The notes beneath the pieces are model-generated. The model was not told the origin of the DNA, made no database searches, and saw only the letters and a list, made by a program, of their open reading frames with translations. DNA of 64,000 nucleotides from assembly GCF_035825295.1 (NCBI RefSeq), contig NZ_JAYMGI010000002.1, positions 744,001-808,000 of the forward strand, read 5' to 3'. The stretch comes from Actinacidiphila sp. DG2A-62 (GTDB lineage: Bacteria > Actinomycetota > Actinomycetes > Streptomycetales > Streptomycetaceae). Positions 63,353 through 64,000 of this stretch are shown here, in pieces (the first letter of the stretch is position 1; the number at the start of each line of letters is the position of its first letter). The position numbers and the translations under genes are program-made.

Positions 63353-64000
63353 GTGAGGGAACCGGGCAAGGACATCGAGGCGGCAGCCGGGGTACTGCGC
63401 TCCGGCGGGCTGGTCGCGCTGCCGACGGAGACAGTTTACGGGCTGGGTGCGAACGCGGAGGATGCCACTGCGGTGCGGCGGGTTTTCCAGGTCAAGGGGC
63501 GCCCGCCGTCCCACCCGCTGATCGTGCACCTCGCGAGCGCAGGGCAGTTGGGTGAGTGGGTCGAGGAGGTGCCGGACACGGCTCGTGTGCTGGCCGACCG
63601 GTTCTGGCCGGGGCCGTTGACCTTGGTGTTGCCGCGCGGTCGCCGGGTGCCGTTGGAGGCGACGGGCGGTCTGGAGACGGTGGCCGTGCGGGTGCCTGAC
63701 CATCCGGTGGCACTTGCGTTGCTGGCAGCGTTCGGCGGGGGTGTGGCGGCGCCGTCGGCCAACCGTTTCGGCTCGGTCAGTCCGACCACCGCCGACCACG
63801 TCCGGGCGGAACTCGGTGATGCCGTTGACTTCATCCTCGACGGTGGTCCCTGCCAGGTCGGTGTCGAGTCGACCATCGTCGATGCCAGGGGCGGGGTTCC
63901 GAGCATCCTCCGGCCCGGCGGGGTGACGCGCGAGGCGCTCGAAGACGTGGTGGGGTCAAAGGTCGCGGTGACGGCCGAGGCGGCCGGCGGTGTCCGGGCC
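63353..64000 (+). CDS. tsaC: L-threonylcarbamoyladenylate synthase (TsaC/Sua5), 5' part
   Basis: Open to the window end; 216 codons visible from GTG 63353 with GGGAG upstream. YrdC-domain hallmarks are LPTETVYGLG (about 24), KGRPPSHPLIVH (about 49), WPGPLTLVLP (about 88), VAVRVPDHPVAL and APSANRFGSVSPTTADHV (about 143), and ESTIVDARG with the ATP/threonine-binding pocket. The enzyme makes threonylcarbamoyl-AMP for the universal t6A37 modification of tRNA. Whether a Sua5 C-terminal domain follows lies beyond the window. Confidence 0.93.
   Translation, partial: MREPGKDIEAAAGVLRSGGLVALPTETVYGLGANAEDATAVRRVFQVKGRPPSHPLIVHLASAGQLGEWVEEVPDTARVLADRFWPGPLTLVLPRGRRVPLEATGGLETVAVRVPDHPVALALLAAFGGGVAAPSANRFGSVSPTTADHVRAELGDAVDFILDGGPCQVGVESTIVDARGGVPSILRPGGVTREALEDVVGSKVAVTAEAAGGVRA

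Noticed and set aside
62915..63375. Short ORFs between carbonic anhydrase and tsaC
   Set aside because: No ribosome-binding sites or similarity, apart from the Sua5-like remnant listed separately.

Overview
The window is about 74% G+C, reads with strong third-position G/C, uses many GTG starts and many ATGA/GTGA/TGATG gene overlaps, and carries families typical of Streptomycetaceae (LAL regulators, LanKC/LanM enzymes, DUF2945/DUF3140 pair, RsbQ/RsbP). It is most likely a chromosomal stretch of a Streptomyces or close relative. No rRNA, tRNA, CRISPR array or intact insertion sequence was seen.

Layout. 1-14 kb is ordinary accessory chromosome: the end of an FAD/NAD(P)-binding protein and pcaB, an acyltransferase-patatin pair, two small stress-type proteins, an M20 amidohydrolase, a MarR/MFS divergent pair, a MarR/NmrA divergent pair, a WYL/VOC divergent pair and a small membrane protein. 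From about 15 to 44 kb lies a dense RiPP region with four separate lanthipeptide systems of three enzyme classes, flanked and interrupted by three LuxR/LAL-type regulators: (A) 18.2-21.8 kb, a LanM with an intact-looking dehydratase but a cyclase domain that has lost its Cys-His zinc pair, coupled to a cysteine-free mersacidin-like precursor; (B) 26.2-33.7 kb, a class IV-type LanL enzyme (frameshifted in this sequence), four tandem precursors and two ABC exporters, all on the minus strand; (C) 33.9-37.9 kb, a second LanM with a complete zinc site and one Cys-rich precursor; (D) 38.3-44.1 kb, a class III system with an intact LanKC, a labionin-type precursor and, upstream, a split LanKC-like pseudoenzyme whose lyase and kinase residues are lost. 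44-57 kb holds a lipoprotein-like protein, a secreted Cys-containing protein, an MMPL exporter with a two-component system, a LysR/SDR pair, an APH-like protein, an ABC transporter remnant and an amino-acid permease. 57.5-61.8 kb is a partner-switching signalling group: two MEDS-domain proteins (HATPase and STAS) facing an RsbQ-RsbP pair. The window closes with a beta-carbonic anhydrase, an antisense Sua5-like remnant and the start of a Sua5/TsaC gene.

How it works together (inference). Regulators at 15.2, 22.1 and 23.3 kb probably govern parts of the lanthipeptide region; the two exporters at 26-30 kb are the only complete transporters inside it and may serve more than one system. Systems A and D are the most unusual: A looks built to make dehydrated, ring-free peptide, and D pairs a catalytic LanKC with a degenerate copy that may act as a binding partner.

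Caution. Six genes (near 210, 27965, 31490, 37695, 49180 and 57670) each show one point where clear homologous sequence jumps frame. This many isolated frameshifts in G+C-rich runs suggests sequence errors as much as real decay, so the broken genes should be re-read before being called pseudogenes.
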